A stretch of 64,000 nucleotides of DNA from Fusobacterium varium (lineage in GTDB: Bacteria; Fusobacteriota; Fusobacteriia; Fusobacteriales; Fusobacteriaceae): positions 1,054,001 to 1,118,000 of the forward strand of contig AP017968.1 of the NCBI GenBank assembly GCA_002356455.1. Direction: 5' to 3'. The translations under genes and the position numbers were made by a program. Of this stretch, positions 63,138 to 64,000 are shown one piece after another (position 1 is the stretch's first letter; each line of letters opens with the position of its first letter). A model generated the notes under the pieces. That model had not been told where the DNA came from. It saw only the letters and a list, made by a program, of their open reading frames with translations, and made no database searches.

Positions 63138-64000
63138 TTAGCGATATTCTTTCCAGCAAATGGAGCCTGTATGTATATTAAAATATGATATTTTTTTAAC
63201 TTTCATTCTGGCATTACATTTAAAACAATAAAAAGGATTTACTCCAAAAGCTTTCCATATTTCAAGTTGATAAAAAGTAGAATTGGAATATTTAGAGACA
63301 TATTTTCTCATGAATTTCATGATATTTTTAAGTTCTGATTTAATATTTCTAGAATAGATTCCAAAGCGCCTAATCATTTTGAAATGTTTAGGGGGAATGT
63401 GAATAATTAATTTAGAAAGAAATGTTTCTGCATCTAAAGTAAGCTCAATTCTTTGTTTATCATCAGCAAGACTTTCATAATAGAAAGTAACCTTATTATC
63501 ATAGAAATCAATAATTTTATATTCTGCGATAGGAGCTCTTGACAGGTATCTGCCAATATATTTAATTGCATAAATATTATTATTTAAATCATTTTTTGCA
63601 ACATTGAAAAAGAATCTTGTATTTTTGCGATAAAGGTAGTTAGCAGCAGCATAAGCTTTAGCTTTAATTTCAGGCTTGTCATAATTTCCAGATTTAACAA
63701 TATCAATAACCATTTTTTTCCATTGTCCAGCAATGGAATTGACATGAAAATATTTTTTTTCAAGAAATTGGTAGTTTTTATTGAATCCACCTAAAGTAAC
63801 AATAGCATGAATATGAGGATTCCATTTAAGATCGCGTCCAAAGGTATGAATAACAGTAATCAATCCATAATGAATGATATCTGAGTTAGTAAAGTATTTA
63901 GAGGAATATTTTGAAATTTTATGAATTCTTTGATTTTTTGCTTTAATGTTATGAAATTGATATTTAAAAACATCATTAACAGCATAAGCAAGCTTAGTTA
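63138..64000 (-). mobile_element. IS91-family (Y2, HUH-type) transposase, C-terminal part cut by window edge
   Basis: The minus-strand frame is open from the window end to a stop at 63138, about 286 residues. It contains HTFGRDLKWNPHIHAIVTLGG with the HxH metal motif of HUH transposases, and KYIGRYLSRAPIA, where the tyrosines correspond to the catalytic pair of the IS91 YLGRYTHR block. A C-terminal CFKCNARMKV zinc-type motif follows. IS91-type enzymes move by single-strand, rolling-circle-like transfer. The reading frame continues upstream of the TTG at 63863 (KLAYAVNDVFKYQF...HYGL), so that TTG is not the real start. No internal stop is seen, so the copy may be intact beyond the window. Confidence 0.9.

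Noticed and set aside
1-64000. CRISPR array or anti-phage defence island
   Set aside because: No regularly spaced short repeats and no cas or known defence genes were seen. The only repeats are the palindromic elements described.

Overview
The window is a low-GC bacterial chromosome segment, most likely from a Fusobacterium of the varium/ulcerans/mortiferum type. That assignment is an inference from extreme AT richness, tight AGGAGG-type ribosome sites, GTG and TTG starts, Gram-negative envelope genes (Lol transporter, O-antigen-type polysaccharide locus) and amino-acid-fermenting metabolism. No 16S or other marker gene is present.

Layout. 1-3.3 kb (minus strand): M16 peptidase, DUF1904 protein and the start of yaaA. 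3.4-5.3 kb: an alpha/beta-hydrolase-like protein lacking its catalytic serine, then an M29 aminopeptidase. 5.4-9.2 kb: a 213-bp palindrome, mnmH on the minus strand, and a B12-dependent ribonucleotide reductase. 9.7-20.6 kb: recQ, then an envelope operon (alpha-2-macroglobulin lipoprotein, PbpC, LolC/E-like permease, LolD). 20.7-23.7 kb: hpf, tRNA-Leu(CAG), proBA.

24-45 kb is the accessory heart of the window: a Wzx/Wzy-type surface polysaccharide locus, visibly more AT-rich than its surroundings. It holds an initiating sugar-phosphate transferase, several glycosyltransferases, GDP-heptose genes (hddA-gmhA-hddC), a Wzy candidate and a decayed glycosyltransferase. Next come an unusual five-gene module (GDPD-like, HAD, diverged nucleotidyltransferase, cupin, nucleotidyltransferase), more transferases, rfbA and rfbC, a Wzx flippase, two tandem HU-like proteins, and an MBOAT/SGNH O-acylation pair. 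Two palindromic elements with related ends lie at 24.2-24.4 and 42.4-42.6 kb and bracket the core of this locus.

45-50.9 kb: cobUSCT (cobalamin nucleotide-loop assembly), radC, ricT, trmN6 and an ankyrin protein. 51-54.1 kb (minus strand): adenine deaminase and a purine permease. 54.4-63 kb: a nitrogen and amino-acid block. It has a sigma-54 activator, a DUF6506 protein, an alanine dehydrogenase behind a clear -24/-12 promoter with two upstream activator-type sites, a GltS-type transporter, gdhA and a fused NfnA-NfnB (electron-bifurcating transhydrogenase type). The window ends inside an IS91-family transposase.

How it fits together. The polysaccharide genes would build, flip, polymerise and acylate a heptose-containing glycan. 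The last block would convert alanine and glutamate to 2-oxo acids and balance NADH, NADPH and ferredoxin. The cobalamin genes could supply the cofactor for the class II ribonucleotide reductase in the same window. Start codons were chosen by ribosome-site position and often differ from the longest open frame.
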